Positions 11,664 through 22,368 of a stretch of 64,000 nucleotides of DNA are shown piece after piece. The position numbers and the translations under genes are program-made. The notes beneath the pieces were generated by a model, which was not told the DNA's origin, did not search any database, and saw nothing but the letters and a program-made list of their open reading frames with translations. The first letter of the stretch is position 1, and every line of letters begins with the position of its first letter. Source of the stretch: Astrothelium macrocarpum. Its lineage: Eukaryota > Ascomycota > Dothideomycetes > Trypetheliales > Trypetheliaceae. Where the stretch lies: assembly GCA_021030915.1 (NCBI GenBank), contig JAGEMR010000041.1:1-64000 (forward strand), in the 5' to 3' direction.

Positions 11664-13563
11664 ATGGCTCCGATTGATGAGGCGCTTGCAGACTTAGAAT
11701 CGCGAGGTGCGAAAGATTATTCTGTTACTGCAAAAAAATTTGGAATCTGTCTTTCGACGTTATCACGCCGCTATAGAGGCATTACTACCGACCGGGCGAC
11801 CGCTCAGACAAATTCGAATGCAAATCTTTCAACACCACAGGCACGAATCCTAATTAATTTTATTAATGATCTTACATATCGAAGTATTCCTCTGATACCG
11901 GGAATGGTCCGGGTTTTTGTCGAGAATATTACTGGATCTTATTCGGAAATGAACTGGCCATCTCGATTCGTCAAATTACATAAACATGAATTATCTTCTG
12001 ACTGATTAAAAGCGATTGATCTCTGCCGAATTAAGACAGATAATGAAACACAAATCCAGTTTTATTTTAATTTTATAAATTGATCTATTTGATATCGTTT
12101 ATATACTAATATTCTTATAGATTGGTGCGAAAATTGAATATCATGATATCCTTTCACAAAATATATATAATTTGGATGAAAAGGGTTTTATAATTGAATG
12201 ACTGGATAAACAACGTCGTATATTTATCCGAGAAGTTATGGAAAGCGGCAGAATATTCGGCGCTGGCCAGAATGATAATAAAGAATGGATTACTGTCCTT
12301 ACGTGTATTGGAATGGATAATTCGGTATTACCATCTGGTTTGATTTATACAGTAGAAATTTTCAATATTCAAGACTTCTGATTCGATGATTTTGATTCAA
12401 ATAAATATAAGATATTCTTTACATCTTCATCAAATGGTTGGACGAATGGCGAATTGGGTGTCGAATGGCTTATCACAATATTCGATCGGCATATTAAATA
12501 GAAAACTCGTAATGGACGAGATCCACGCCTTCTTTTTGTAGATGGTCATAGCAGCCATCTATCTATGGACTTCCTAAAGTATTGTCTTGCGCATAATATT
12601 CAAATAACGCTTTATCCACCTCATTCAATTCATCGTTTACAATCGTTTGATATAAATTTATTTGGGCCTCTTGCAATTTATTACATCAGCGCATTGGATG
12701 GATGGACCGTGAAGCACTCAAGATACTTTAATTTTTCCAAAAGAGATTTCTTCTTTTTATTCTGGCAAGCATGGCAGCGCGCGTTTACTGTCGCTAATAT
12801 TGAAAATGGTTGGACAAAAACAGAATTACACCCATGGAATCCGGTTATAGTAATTACGAAATTGAAATACCGGACACAAATAGAACGACCAGTAAACGTT
12901 CCAGAGCCATCTAATGTACAAATTAAGACCTTTCGCGACGCATAACATCATGTTGATTCGCTATTAGGACGTCATAAATCAACTGCTGGTGTAGTCCTTG
13001 CTGATAGCTTACTCAATCTCACCACCGAAGTTGAATTTCTCAACCATCAAATAACAAACCTCCAAAAAACAACCCAGCTAGCCAAACAACAAAAGCACAA
13101 GAACAAAGCACTATTTAAGCCGGAGGACGTTACTAAAGCTCAGTTCCTATCGCCTATTAAGATCCAGGCCCGAATCGATGAGAAGGAAGCTGAAAAAGCA
13201 GAACAAGCAGAACAGCTCGCCCAAAAAGAGGCTATCAAAGCTCAGAAAGCGATAAATAGACAGCTCAAGCGGATTGAACAGGAGCAGCGAAAGGAACAGG
13301 TCGCTATCGCTAAAAAGGAAGCAGCACAACGCAAGACTCAGAAACAGGCCGAAAGGCTGGAGGCCCAGTACTTGAAGCAGAGCAATAAACAGCTTCAAAT
13401 TGAACTACGAACAAGCCAAAACACCGCGCTAAAAGCCTCACGATTTTCTAAAGAAGTAAATAAGAAGGTTATTGCTGACGAGCCTTCTAAACAAAGTGTA
13501 GCTAGTTCTTCGTCGGGCAGACCCCAACGCCAATTACGCCTACCACAACGCTTCAAAAATTAA
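11664..13563 (+). pseudogene. Fot1/pogo-type transposase pseudogene
   Basis: The start gives MAPIDEALADLESRG, followed by a helix-turn-helix part (TAKKFGICLSTLSRRYRG) and a CENP-B-like region (NWPSRFVKLHKHEL). The DDE_1 core keeps all three acidic residues: Asp in NLDEKG (codon at 12175), in FVDGHSSH (12541) and in LQSFDINLFGPL (12649). The tail is a Lys/Gln/Glu-rich coiled coil ending LRLPQRFKN. In-frame stops sit at 12003, 12199, 12379, 12499 and 12943. The last fits CAA to TAA, a RIP-type CpA change, and others fit TGG to TGA or CAG to TAG. A 46-nt intron at about 12075-12120 restores frame only if its donor was GT and is now AT, again a G-to-A change. The product cannot be made. Confidence 0.92.
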
Positions 13564-13685
13564 ATTAAACCTACCGTTCAACTCAGCGTATTTAGAAGTA
13601 CCGAATTAGCTAATTCTCATAATTTAATTCGCTGTTGTTGAGGCTTAATATATAGTTGAAGGCGTGGTGGTGAAAAGTTCGGGCA

Positions 13686-13726
13686 CTTGCACAAGGTGGT
13701 AGCTTGCACAAGGTGGGGAGAACGGG
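13686..13726 (-). repeat. Right terminal inverted repeat of the Fot1-like element
   Basis: Read on the minus strand it begins CCCGTTCTCC and holds CACCTTGTGCAAG twice in tandem. It ends at the TA at 13727-13728. Confidence 0.9.
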
Positions 13727-13728
13727 TA

Positions 13729-14106
13729 CCGGAGACTTCACCTCTGACAATACGGTACCTGATTTGGGCGTTAGATCCATCAGCACAAACAGGTTCTGGT
13801 ACTCGGTCCTCAATCCAAGGTCGAAGCGCATTTCAACAAAATCTTCAATTTTGTGAATACACTTTCCCATGGCAATGGTAGGATAAGGTAACCTTGGCTC
13901 CGTGAAAGTCATTGTCCTCCAATCGTGGCTATCTCTATAAATACGGGTACGTCCTATGCGTTTCTTTCAAACATATCCAGCAGCCTTGAACCATCTCCCT
14001 GTGACTTCAGAGCCCTCCTTTTCGCGACTTCAGATCCTCCTTCAGCGATCAAATTTTTTCTACGATACCCTATCCAAATCCTCCTTTTTGACTTCATAGG
14101 TTCATT
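13729..14106. other. Intergenic, promoter of the second small secreted protein
   Basis: 378 bases between the transposon and the next start codon, mostly promoter and 5' leader of the gene at 14107. Confidence 0.5.
13936..13943 (+). promoter_or_regulatory. TATA-box-like element
   Basis: TATAAATA about 165 bases upstream of the start codon at 14107, followed by a pyrimidine-rich leader. A good match to the consensus in the right place, but its use is inferred. Confidence 0.45.
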
Positions 14107-14503
14107 ATGAAGTTCCTCATTTTGGGAGTAGCATTTTTGTATGCTTGCCGTCCTGTCATTGGAGCACCCATAGACTATGAAACTGGGAGTCAAGACAGAC
14201 CGATCAAAGACATCACTGCTCTTCTACACGGTATGTACTTACTCGCCACGTTCCGAGTTCTCACTGATTAATACCGATAAAGAGTATTGAGTGCTCGGGT
14301 TGCTCTCCCTTTCTCGCCTGCTCAATTCGCTTTGCCATATCAAGTTTTACCCAAGTCTCATATCTATAGCTAACATACCAGCAGGTCAGGATCACTTGGC
14401 TCGCCGCCAGCTGGAGGAAGTTGGACTCGCAGCGTCCGTAATCGTCCCGCTCATCCTCATTTCTGTAGGAGCAGCTGTCGGCGCAACTCAGAAAGACGAC
14501 TAA
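14107..14503 (+). CDS. Small secreted protein of 80 residues, two exons
   Basis: Exons 14107-14230 and 14385-14503 join in phase across a 154-nt intron with donor GTATGT, branch GCTAAC and acceptor CAGCAG. The product begins with a clear signal peptide (KFLILGVAFLYACRPVIGA, cut before PIDYE). A polar region follows, then LARRQLEEVG with a dibasic site, then a strongly hydrophobic stretch VGLAASVIVPLILISVGAAV ending QKDD. Apart from one cysteine inside the signal peptide there is none. The C-terminal half could be a membrane anchor or a hydrophobic secreted peptide released by a Kex2-type protease at RR. No family recognised. Both exons are short, so automated gene calls may miss it. A TATA-like box lies upstream. 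Confidence 0.7.
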
Positions 14504-14651
14504 GCATGTGCTTATCCTAGTTCCTAATGAAGGATAACGGGACTGAGAAGACTGGAAGTGAAAACAACCGTACAAGGTGGAATTTTAAGCTTTCAATTTA
14601 GAGTATTAACAGGAACAAAAGGCTATGCAAGTACACTTCGTAAAATCCACT

Positions 14652-15692
14652 TTACCAGACATCATTTAGTCCATCATAAGAGCCGTGGGCATTGTCAGCT
14701 ATATTGGAATCATGTTGTGACTGCAATCTGTCGGCTCTTGCCCATAGCACCTGTAGGTTGTATTCTCGGTGACTGTAAGGCGAGATTCCCAGTACTCGGT
14801 ACGAGGATGTCTCAGCCCCAAAGCCTGTGGCAGTAAATGTGGGACGAAATCTGTGAAAATTTAGTGAGCTCTACTCCTGAAGAATCTATCACGACATGAC
14901 ATCTGGACCGATGGTAAGAAACGAAAATAAATCTCACCATCAGCATGCGTGACAGGATAGGCAATACCAGGGTTCGAGTTAGAGGCTCTTGAGAGACCAT
15001 CAATATGGTTGGCGTATTTCTGATGCCTGAACTGTGGCGAGGCATAGGTGAAGAGCTGACCGACGTTGAAGGACTGAAGCTACAGACTGCCAAAAGCAAG
15101 CTCGGCCAAACCTGCTTCAAGTCTATGTCCACTAATCGTGACATTATACGTTAGATTTTTGGCTAATGCAGTCTTCGGTGCGTCCTCAACGCTCTCAGAG
15201 ATTGAATTCTACGCGTTGATGACCCCCCCGTGCACTACACAGCCTGAGCAAGAGATACCAGAAGCCTCATATGGGATTAGAACAACGTCGGGCTCCGTTA
15301 AGATATCCTTCGTGCTATTGGTGTCTGGTACTGCAAGCACGAAATCTTCTTGAGTGGCGATTCGAAAGAGCAAAGCTTGAGTATCTGAAGATCTATTGTC
15401 AAAGTAGCTCTGCCGAGCTATGCCATCAGGCGGATTGGTGCAAGGGACTTCAGCGGATAGAGGAAATTGAGCGTAATAGACCAGGTTATTATAAACGCTT
15501 GTAGAAACTGCTATACGTCAGTCTCACTCGTGTCATAGCAGAAATGAGCTTGCCAGGCGTTCGTGGTTGATCTCTTTGGAGAAGATGATGGTCTTGCTTA
15601 GTAGGACTCGCGTATGTGAAGCTTAGGCACAGAGACGAGATCCGAAGGGCGATCATTTTTAACCTCACGTTGGAGATCGAGAGACGAGGCAA
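14652..15692 (-). pseudogene. Class 3 lipase / feruloyl-esterase-like pseudogene
   Basis: Minus-strand translation in pieces gives a secreted fungal lipase of the Lipase_3 family. It begins MIALRISSLCLSFTYASP (signal peptide), then a damaged stretch, then VPCTNPPDGIARQSYFDN, DTQALLFRIATQEDFVLAVPDTNS, VVHGGVINA, LFTYASPQFRH, GIAYPVTHAD, an intron (GTGAGA...CACAG, about 14850-14884), and PHLLPQALGLRHPRTEYWES near the end. Defects are stops at 15209-15211 and 15080-15082, broken frame near 15500, and a frameshift near 14735. The nucleophile elbow, normally GHSLGA, reads GHRLEA (Arg codon at 15122-15124), so the serine is lost. The His in the PVTHAD segment region and other family blocks remain. 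It lies between a Fot1-like and a hAT element, and G-to-A type damage suggests RIP or drift. Confidence 0.85.
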
Positions 15693-17607
15693 GAAAGCTC
15701 GCCGATGTTAATTGGGGTTACCAAGATCTTTAAATTTCGCAGTCGCGTCCCATAAGTGCCTTTTGATCATGATCTCGACCTTTAAGAGAGTTTCCGACCC
15801 CAGTCTTACTCGCCTCAGTTTTGATCTGTGTATCTATGTGCGGCCCTTCGGCTACAGGAACAAGTAAGCCGTATGGGAGATGCCGGGGATTAGTTTGGGC
15901 TTGAGCTATATGTAGAGCTTGAAAGGCAGGGGTAATCTCGGGAGAAATACGGGGAAAAGGAACGATCAAATTTCTCCAATTCATTTTAGGAGAGGAAAAG
16001 GAGAAACTTTGCGCCTCGACAATGATCGTCCGCGATCGTCGCATAGGCGGTATCTGGCGCTTAGAACGAACGGCACCGCACTCACCTAATGTTAATCCAA
16101 GCAACGCTCATACACTATCCAGGGCGATTGTGGGTCTGCTCTTTCCCGAGGGCTTTGAAATGGCTGACTGAAAGCTGCCTAGAGATGTAGGCATATCGTC
16201 AACGGGACGGGAAGAGACATAAACGGACGCGGAAGTACGGAGTACCTCCGTAGACACAGGGGGCATCATGGCATGGCGTTAAAGTAGAATTGGTCTTTCT
16301 GCCTGATTCCTCGCTATTGGCCCCTTTTTGGGGTCGACTTTGCGCAACACAATGGGCGTGACGGGGAACGAATATTTGGGCCCCAAGTCTTTCCTGCGAG
16401 GCCTACTTGAGATCCTCGACACCTCTCTCTATTAGGCCTATTTCAACTCTGACCTAGTCCCCTGACCGGGCTGAGCTTTGACATAAATGTCAGAGGCTAC
16501 ATCGATCCTCGGATCTTCGGACATCCTGAATGTACGGGCGTAAAAAGCTGGACAGCAATCATCTGGATCCTTCCAGTCACGAGCTTGATAGCGACCTGAT
16601 TTCTACTCGATGTTTGCCTGTTGAGTCTTGTACAATGTTGTGATGTAAATGACAGTTGTGGAGCAGTGACGGCTGCTTCGCAGGACTCTAACAAGAGGAG
16701 TACAAATTCTAAAAAACTGCAAAATACTCTCTTGGTCGTGTGGATCTTTGCCAGTGGCACCCATGTAAAAACCATTCGTAAGTGGCAAATTACCCAAATT
16801 ATCTTGGATTAGAACATAGCATGGGGGCAAAGCAGAATGAATGATCAATTCAAGAAAAACAAACGTATCCGAGACGATGGTTCCAAGAACTGAGTTCAAG
16901 CGTCAGAATTGGGGTCCGGAACTAGGCCTTTTTAAGGGGTGCTCAGGGGCACTCAGCAGCGTCCAGGGACACTTAGAGCTGAATGTAATTATTCAAAGGG
17001 CTCAGGATGTGTAACCCGGGACAGTCTTCTTCTAACTCAGTTTAGCAATACATTACTCAGATGTAAATGAAGGTAGTATGCAGTAGATATGAATGTTGTC
17101 GATTGCACCTAGCTCATCAAGCTGCACGATTCAAACCCTTTTCTCAGATCTAGGCGTCAATCATAATTTGTTCATTGACTGAAAGGATTTGTTGCGATCG
17201 TGCTCGATATCTTGGGCATTAAGTTTCGTAGATGCAAATGTAAAAGCTAGACTGGTAGCTTTCTTCTCGTTCCTAGCCCGTGTGTATGTCTCTGTTGTGG
17301 CTAAGCTATATATCGTTGATCTTCAAATGTTTTTGAATTGTTAGGAAATATTTATGCAATGTTCATCGACATAGCGGGTACCAAAGAGGTATCTGATAAT
17401 TGTACGAATGGGGTTGCTTGACAAAAGGGTGGCAGGCTGAGCTCTTGAAGTTCGGCGTCGAGAAAAAGGTCCGGTCATGTATCTTTATTTTCTTCCGATA
17501 GCACTAACCACGGCCATCCAGACCTCATTGCTATTCAATCGCATGCATAATTCATTTAGTAAGATATCTCAAATTGGGTCGTTTGAAAGACTTCATTAAG
17601 AGTCAGC
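15693..17607. other. Intergenic, no gene recognised
   Basis: 1.9 kb of mixed composition between the lipase pseudogene and the second hAT element. A 124-residue minus-strand frame at 15730-16104 and shorter frames have no recognisable features. Nothing is supported here, although a decayed gene is possible. Confidence 0.45.
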
Positions 17608-17615
17608 GCTGATAT
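17608..17615. repeat. Target-site duplication, left copy (hAT-2)
   Basis: GCTGATAT directly before the left inverted repeat; identical to 20126-20133. Confidence 0.95.
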
Positions 17616-17633
17616 CAGGGATCGGAAAAATTA
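17616..17633 (+). repeat. Left terminal inverted repeat of hAT-2
   Basis: Eighteen bases identical to the reverse complement of 20108-20125. Confidence 0.94.
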
Positions 17634-20107
17634 TGCAACATTCGAATATAATCCAATAATTCATAATTTTCGGATAAGAATGGATAAGAGAATTATTCAG
17701 AATTATTCAGAATTTTATTTGATATCCGATAGCCGAAATTAATTTCTGTATTAAAAAATTCTTCTGTTTTATTTTTGTAAAATATTTTAATTAAAATGCC
17801 AACCAATTCTGAGATTTTTTTTGTTATTATTTCTTCTGAAATTATCAATATACGAAAATACATCAAAAGAACATTTTTTATTATTCATCAATATATCCGT
17901 GAACCGTACGACCACGAATCAAAGACAAAAAAAAAAAGAAAAATCTTTTATTATAAAATTGAAGATTATTCGTATAATTCATATATAATAACAAATTTCC
18001 GAAATCATCTGAAGAATCAGTATAAAATTAATTATGATCTTTATATATCTTATATAAGACAAATTTCCGTTGTTCAGTTTTTAATATTTTATCAAAAAAT
18101 GATGAAAAATATATATGAAATGAATGAATTAGAAAAATTGGTTTTGAAAAAAGTGTTTAAATAAGAGATTTTTTAATAGATTTTAATCAATTTTATGATT
18201 ATATGAAATCTTCTTTTTCGTCTGATCGAATGGCCAGAATTTTATATTTTTTATTCTATTTTAAATCCAATAATAAAAATTCCAATAAATATCAAAATTT
18301 TTATTTCATATATAAAAAATCAGTTTATATGTTAATAAAATCTTATATAAAAGGATCTCCAATTCGTATTAATGAATATTCATTTTTTAATCGATATCTG
18401 AATCTCATCTAATAATTATCTTTTTCTGATAATCTGTGCGTATTATATGAATAAGGATCTGAAATTTCGAAAAATTCTTTTTATTTTTTATATAATAATC
18501 GGTCATTTAGAAGAAAATCAATAGATTATTATTCATATAATTTTTCAAAATTATGAAATAATATATAAAATTGGAATTATGATTGGAGATAATTCTAATA
18601 TAAATGATATTTTTTATCGTATAATGAATAATAATTTTGAAATATAAAAAATCTTTTAGAATTCATAAATATAAAAAATTCGTTATTCAGATTATATCAT
18701 TAATTTTATCATATAAGATTTTCTTTTTAAAGAAATTTTTGATATCATTTTTTTGAATTCGTATAATCAAAAAGAAAAAAATGGAATTCAATTAAATAAA
18801 GAATAATAAAAGAATAAAATAGATTAATTTTATATATTAAAAATATTTGAAAAATTTCATAATATCATTATTCATAACCGAAATTCATTAATTCGTATAA
18901 AAAATTTCAGATAATTCATAAAAAAATTATTTCTATTAAATAATCGTATAAAATAGAATTCTTGATATAATCTTTTTAATATTATAATAAATTATAAATC
19001 ACAGATTGATTAATATATAAAATTTCATTTTTTCATTTTTTCATCTGATCTTTTTAATATATATGATTGGAAACATTTTTATATAATTCATAAATTTTTA
19101 GAATCATTTCATATAACAATTCTTATATTTGAAAATGATCAAATATATTTGGATCAGATATTATAAATAATAGATATTTTATTAATATATATTAAAAGAT
19201 CTTTGATATATACAAATTTATAAAATTTTATTTATATAAAAATTAATAAAATTAGAATAAAAAAAGAAAAACAGATCCAGATTTTATTATACGGATCAAA
19301 TATAATTGGAATAAATTTCAGAAATATTACGAAATTTCAGATGATTCATTTTATTATATAATAATTTTGGTATTTAATTCATATTATCGTATAAAATATA
19401 TTCAAATAATCTAATCAGAATAATAGAAATTTTAAATTTTATAAAATATTCAATTTCTTTGGAATGAATATCAAACAATTTATGATATAATAGAATCTCT
19501 GTCATATAATGATATTCATCCAAAAATTCTATTAAAAAAATCTTTGATAATTACGTATTATCAGATTATAACTGATATACAAAATAAAATCATTATATGA
19601 TAAAAAAAATAAAATGAATATCAGTTATATTATAAAAAAATCCTGTACGAAATTGGAAAATTTTCAATTTTATGATGATGATATTAAAATCAATAATAAA
19701 ATAAATATCCATTTCTTTTATGTTTTATAATTGAAATACTTTCTATTCCGGTTATAAATAATGAACCGGAAAGAATATTCTCATAAATTCATTATACGAT
19801 TTTTTAGAAATATATAAAATTTGATTCTGAGAATATTGAAAGAATTGAATATTTAAAAAATTGGATCCGAAATAGAATTTCAGATTTTGATTCATATAAT
19901 ATTAAAATAGAAATTTGATCTCTATATAAAAGATATTTTTGATAAATTTGGTATTATACAAAATAAGAAGAATGACTTATATTAGCAAAAATAATCATTA
20001 AATCTAATTTGATTAGAATTTTTGCATATTATATATAATTCGAATTAATTCGGATATTCATTCTTATCCATCCAAAAATAGGATTTATCCATCCTAATTC
20101 AATTCAT

Positions 20108-20125
20108 TAATTTTTCCGATCCCTG
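20108..20125 (-). repeat. Right terminal inverted repeat of hAT-2
   Basis: Ends TTCCGATCCCTG, directly followed by the target duplication. Confidence 0.94.
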
Positions 20126-20133
20126 GCTGATAT
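20126..20133. repeat. Target-site duplication, right copy (hAT-2)
   Basis: Second copy of GCTGATAT, identical to 17608-17615. The hydrolase start lies only 191 bases downstream. Confidence 0.95.
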
Positions 20134-20324
20134 TGTCTCGGAGTTGGTCGAGTAGTCCGAATGGCCGGCGGTTATGGTAGAGCTATTCTGCAAATTCAGC
20201 AAAGAGCTCGTGCCGTGGCTGAAATCGATAAATAGAAGTACAATGGTCAAGTTCAATTCAGATTCTCCTTTTCAGACAAGCTTCTTAATATCTTTCGTAC
20301 CGTCATTGCTTCCAAAGCAACTCA

Positions 20325-21597
20325 ATGCTGCCTAAATTGATTCCTGTAGCTCTCCTAGCTGCATTGTCATCAGCGAACCCTGAGGGCGATGTGACACGGC
20401 ATCCAGAAGGCTCCTGCATTGATTTCTTTGTCAATGTTCCAGTTGATACGATCACATACACCCCGTTGTTTCCGCCCTTTCAGAATCAGAATGAGGCGAC
20501 GGAGTTCCTTCTCCAATTCACCCACCGAGATCCACCTCCAGCGACTTCTATGTTCGACGCCCCACAGAACCTCAGCACAACGTTCGATATCAGTACCCGC
20601 TACTGTGTTCCTGCAGGTCGAAGCTACAGTAAGAGTATCGACACGGTGCTGCTACTAACACACGGTCTCGGATTCGATAAGAGGTAAAGTGCATTCGGTC
20701 GGAATGACCACGAATCTTGCCACTGACACGCTTTCAAGCTACTGGTCGTTCAACTTTCCCAACAACGACCCTACAAAATATAGTTTCACCGCGCACGCCA
20801 CAACCGCCGGGTTTGCCACCCTCTCCTACGATCGTCTGGGCTATGGTCTCTCGCAGCACGAAGATCCCTACAACATCATCCAAGCACAAATAGAGCTCGC
20901 CATCCTCACATCCCTCACCAAGCTTCTGCGCGAAGGCAAGCTACACAGCAGCATCCCGGTCCCAAAGAAAGTTGCACATGTCGGCCACTCCTTCGGTTCC
21001 TTACTCTCCAATGGTATCGCGGCTTCGGCGCCTGAGCTCACCGATGCCATCGTTCTGACGGGCTTCAGCCACCTGACTGAGTACCTGCAATGGTACGTGC
21101 ACAGCACGGCATATCATCTCGCAAGCTTGAATCAACCGAAGCGATTCGGCAATTTTTCCTCTGGCTGGGTGACGTGGGGTGACCAATTTTATGACCAGTT
21201 CGACTTCTTCACGTGGCCCTTCTTTGATCCAAACCTGCTGGAATATGCGGAGAGCAATAAGTGGCCATTTACAGTGGGAGAGTTTATGACGAGCGGGTTT
21301 GTGCCAGTGCAAGCGCCGGAGTTTACGAAGCCGGTTTTGGTGAGTAGCGATGTGATTTTCTGAGCCACAAGGGATGGTCGTGCTGATCGTACCTAGCTTG
21401 TGACAGCCGAGTTTGATCTCGTTTTCTGTGGCGCAAATTGTACAGGCATTGTTACGGGGCCGGCTGAGCAAGTTTTTCCAAAGGCGGAGCTCGAGGTCTA
21501 TATGCAGCCGAATACTGGGCATGGTATGAACCTGCATTTCAACGCGACGGGATGGTATGATGTGGTGTTCGATTGGCTTCATGTACACGGTTTGTAG
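20325..21597 (+). CDS. Secreted alpha/beta hydrolase
   Basis: Three exons (20325-20683, 20739-21339, 21397-21597) give 386 residues. The introns of 55 and 57 nt are GT-AG and in phase; the first join restores THGLGFDKSYW. A signal peptide is visible (KLIPVALLAALSSAN). The fold is marked by the oxyanion-side HGLGFD, YDRLGYGLS, the nucleophile elbow GHSFGS (Ser204), and the catalytic His in NTGHGMN (His362). The family is broad (esterases, peptidases, lipases, epoxide hydrolases), and the substrate cannot be assigned. Several possible N-glycosylation sites fit secretion. Codons shift from C-ending in the middle to G-ending in the last part of exon 2. The transposon end is 199 bases upstream of the start, so promoter function may be affected, but the frame is intact. 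Confidence 0.88.
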
Positions 21598-22368
21598 GAG
21601 ATGTTTGTGGTGAGTCGGTGGCCAAATACGTCCCTTGGGGAAAAGACTTTTCGTTTAGGCAGGTTTTGATTCCTACAGTGTAGTTATGCGTACCAGTCAT
21701 CTTCTTTGACTTACTTAACTAAGTTCACTCCTCTCGATTGGCTCGTAGTGCTACCTAAAACGATAAGGTTTTCCATATTTCTGCCGGTCTTCAATTCAAC
21801 TTTACCACCTGTACTTGTGATTGGCGTAGCACCAGCGCTGAATAGTATTCATGAAAATCGTTGACGCTAAATTGGACGATATTGATGCCGGCGGCAAAGC
21901 AATAGCGACTTGAGCCGGAATGGATTCATGATTCCCTGGCACCCAGCGTTATGGGAGTGGTTGGGTTTAGGTTTGGCGATCATGGTGAGTCACTCTATCA
22001 CTGCAGGGGCCACCGCTATTCCGTTCCAAGAGATATTCTGCATAATAGGGCGTAATTAGCATAAGTTTTAGCCTAGATAAAGTCTACCTTCGCGTTCATC
22101 GATCTCATCCTTAAATGTTCATAGGATTCTACCGAAAGGCATTGAAAAGTTCCTCTTTATGGGCCCCAACTCAGCGCTCGAGAAGTAGCTAGGTCCCACA
22201 TACCAAGAAATAGCACAGCTAATTAATTTGCTTGCCCTATTGGCCGTCAATAAGCAAAATACTTCTCCGTGAAATTTCATCACAAGACGCGATTCTGACT
22301 ACCAAATCCACTCGGTTCAATAGAATCAACTTCACCATCCGCTACTCCCGAATACGCCGCGCTTGGTC
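21598..22368. other. Intergenic between hydrolase and MFS transporter
   Basis: 771 bases holding the terminator of the hydrolase and the promoter of the transporter, both on the + strand. No motif or gene recognised. Confidence 0.5.

Larger units (their letters stand above)
11573..13726 (+). mobile_element. Fot1/pogo-type (Tc1-mariner superfamily) transposon
   Basis: A 2,154-bp element with inverted ends CCCGTTCTCCCCACC...GGTGGGGAGAACGGG, directly flanked by TA at 11571-11572 and 13727-13728, the target site of the Tc1-mariner superfamily. The inverted repeats match at 37 of 41 positions. It carries one transposase gene on the + strand that fills nearly the whole element. Stops in that gene show it is dead, but base composition is close to normal, so decay is far lighter than in the two hAT elements. 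Confidence 0.93.
17616..20125 (+). mobile_element. hAT-type DNA transposon hAT-2, RIP-degraded
   Basis: A 2,510-bp element with 18-bp perfect inverted repeats (CAGGGATCGGAAAAATTA) and an 8-bp target duplication. Its ends differ from those of hAT-1 almost only by G-to-A and C-to-T changes, so both belong to one family. The interior is nearly pure A/T. The best-preserved part is 17796-18164 on the + strand, with NSEIFFVII, HQYIREPYDHESK, a BED-finger-like remnant (NFRNHLKNQYKI) and YEMNELEKLVLKKVFK. This fits the N-terminal part of a hAT transposase. The frame stops after 122 codons and the catalytic domain is unreadable, so the element cannot move by itself. Confidence 0.93.

Noticed and set aside
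15730..16104. 124-codon minus-strand frame
   Set aside because: No start context, signal peptide, motif or splice partner that I could identify.
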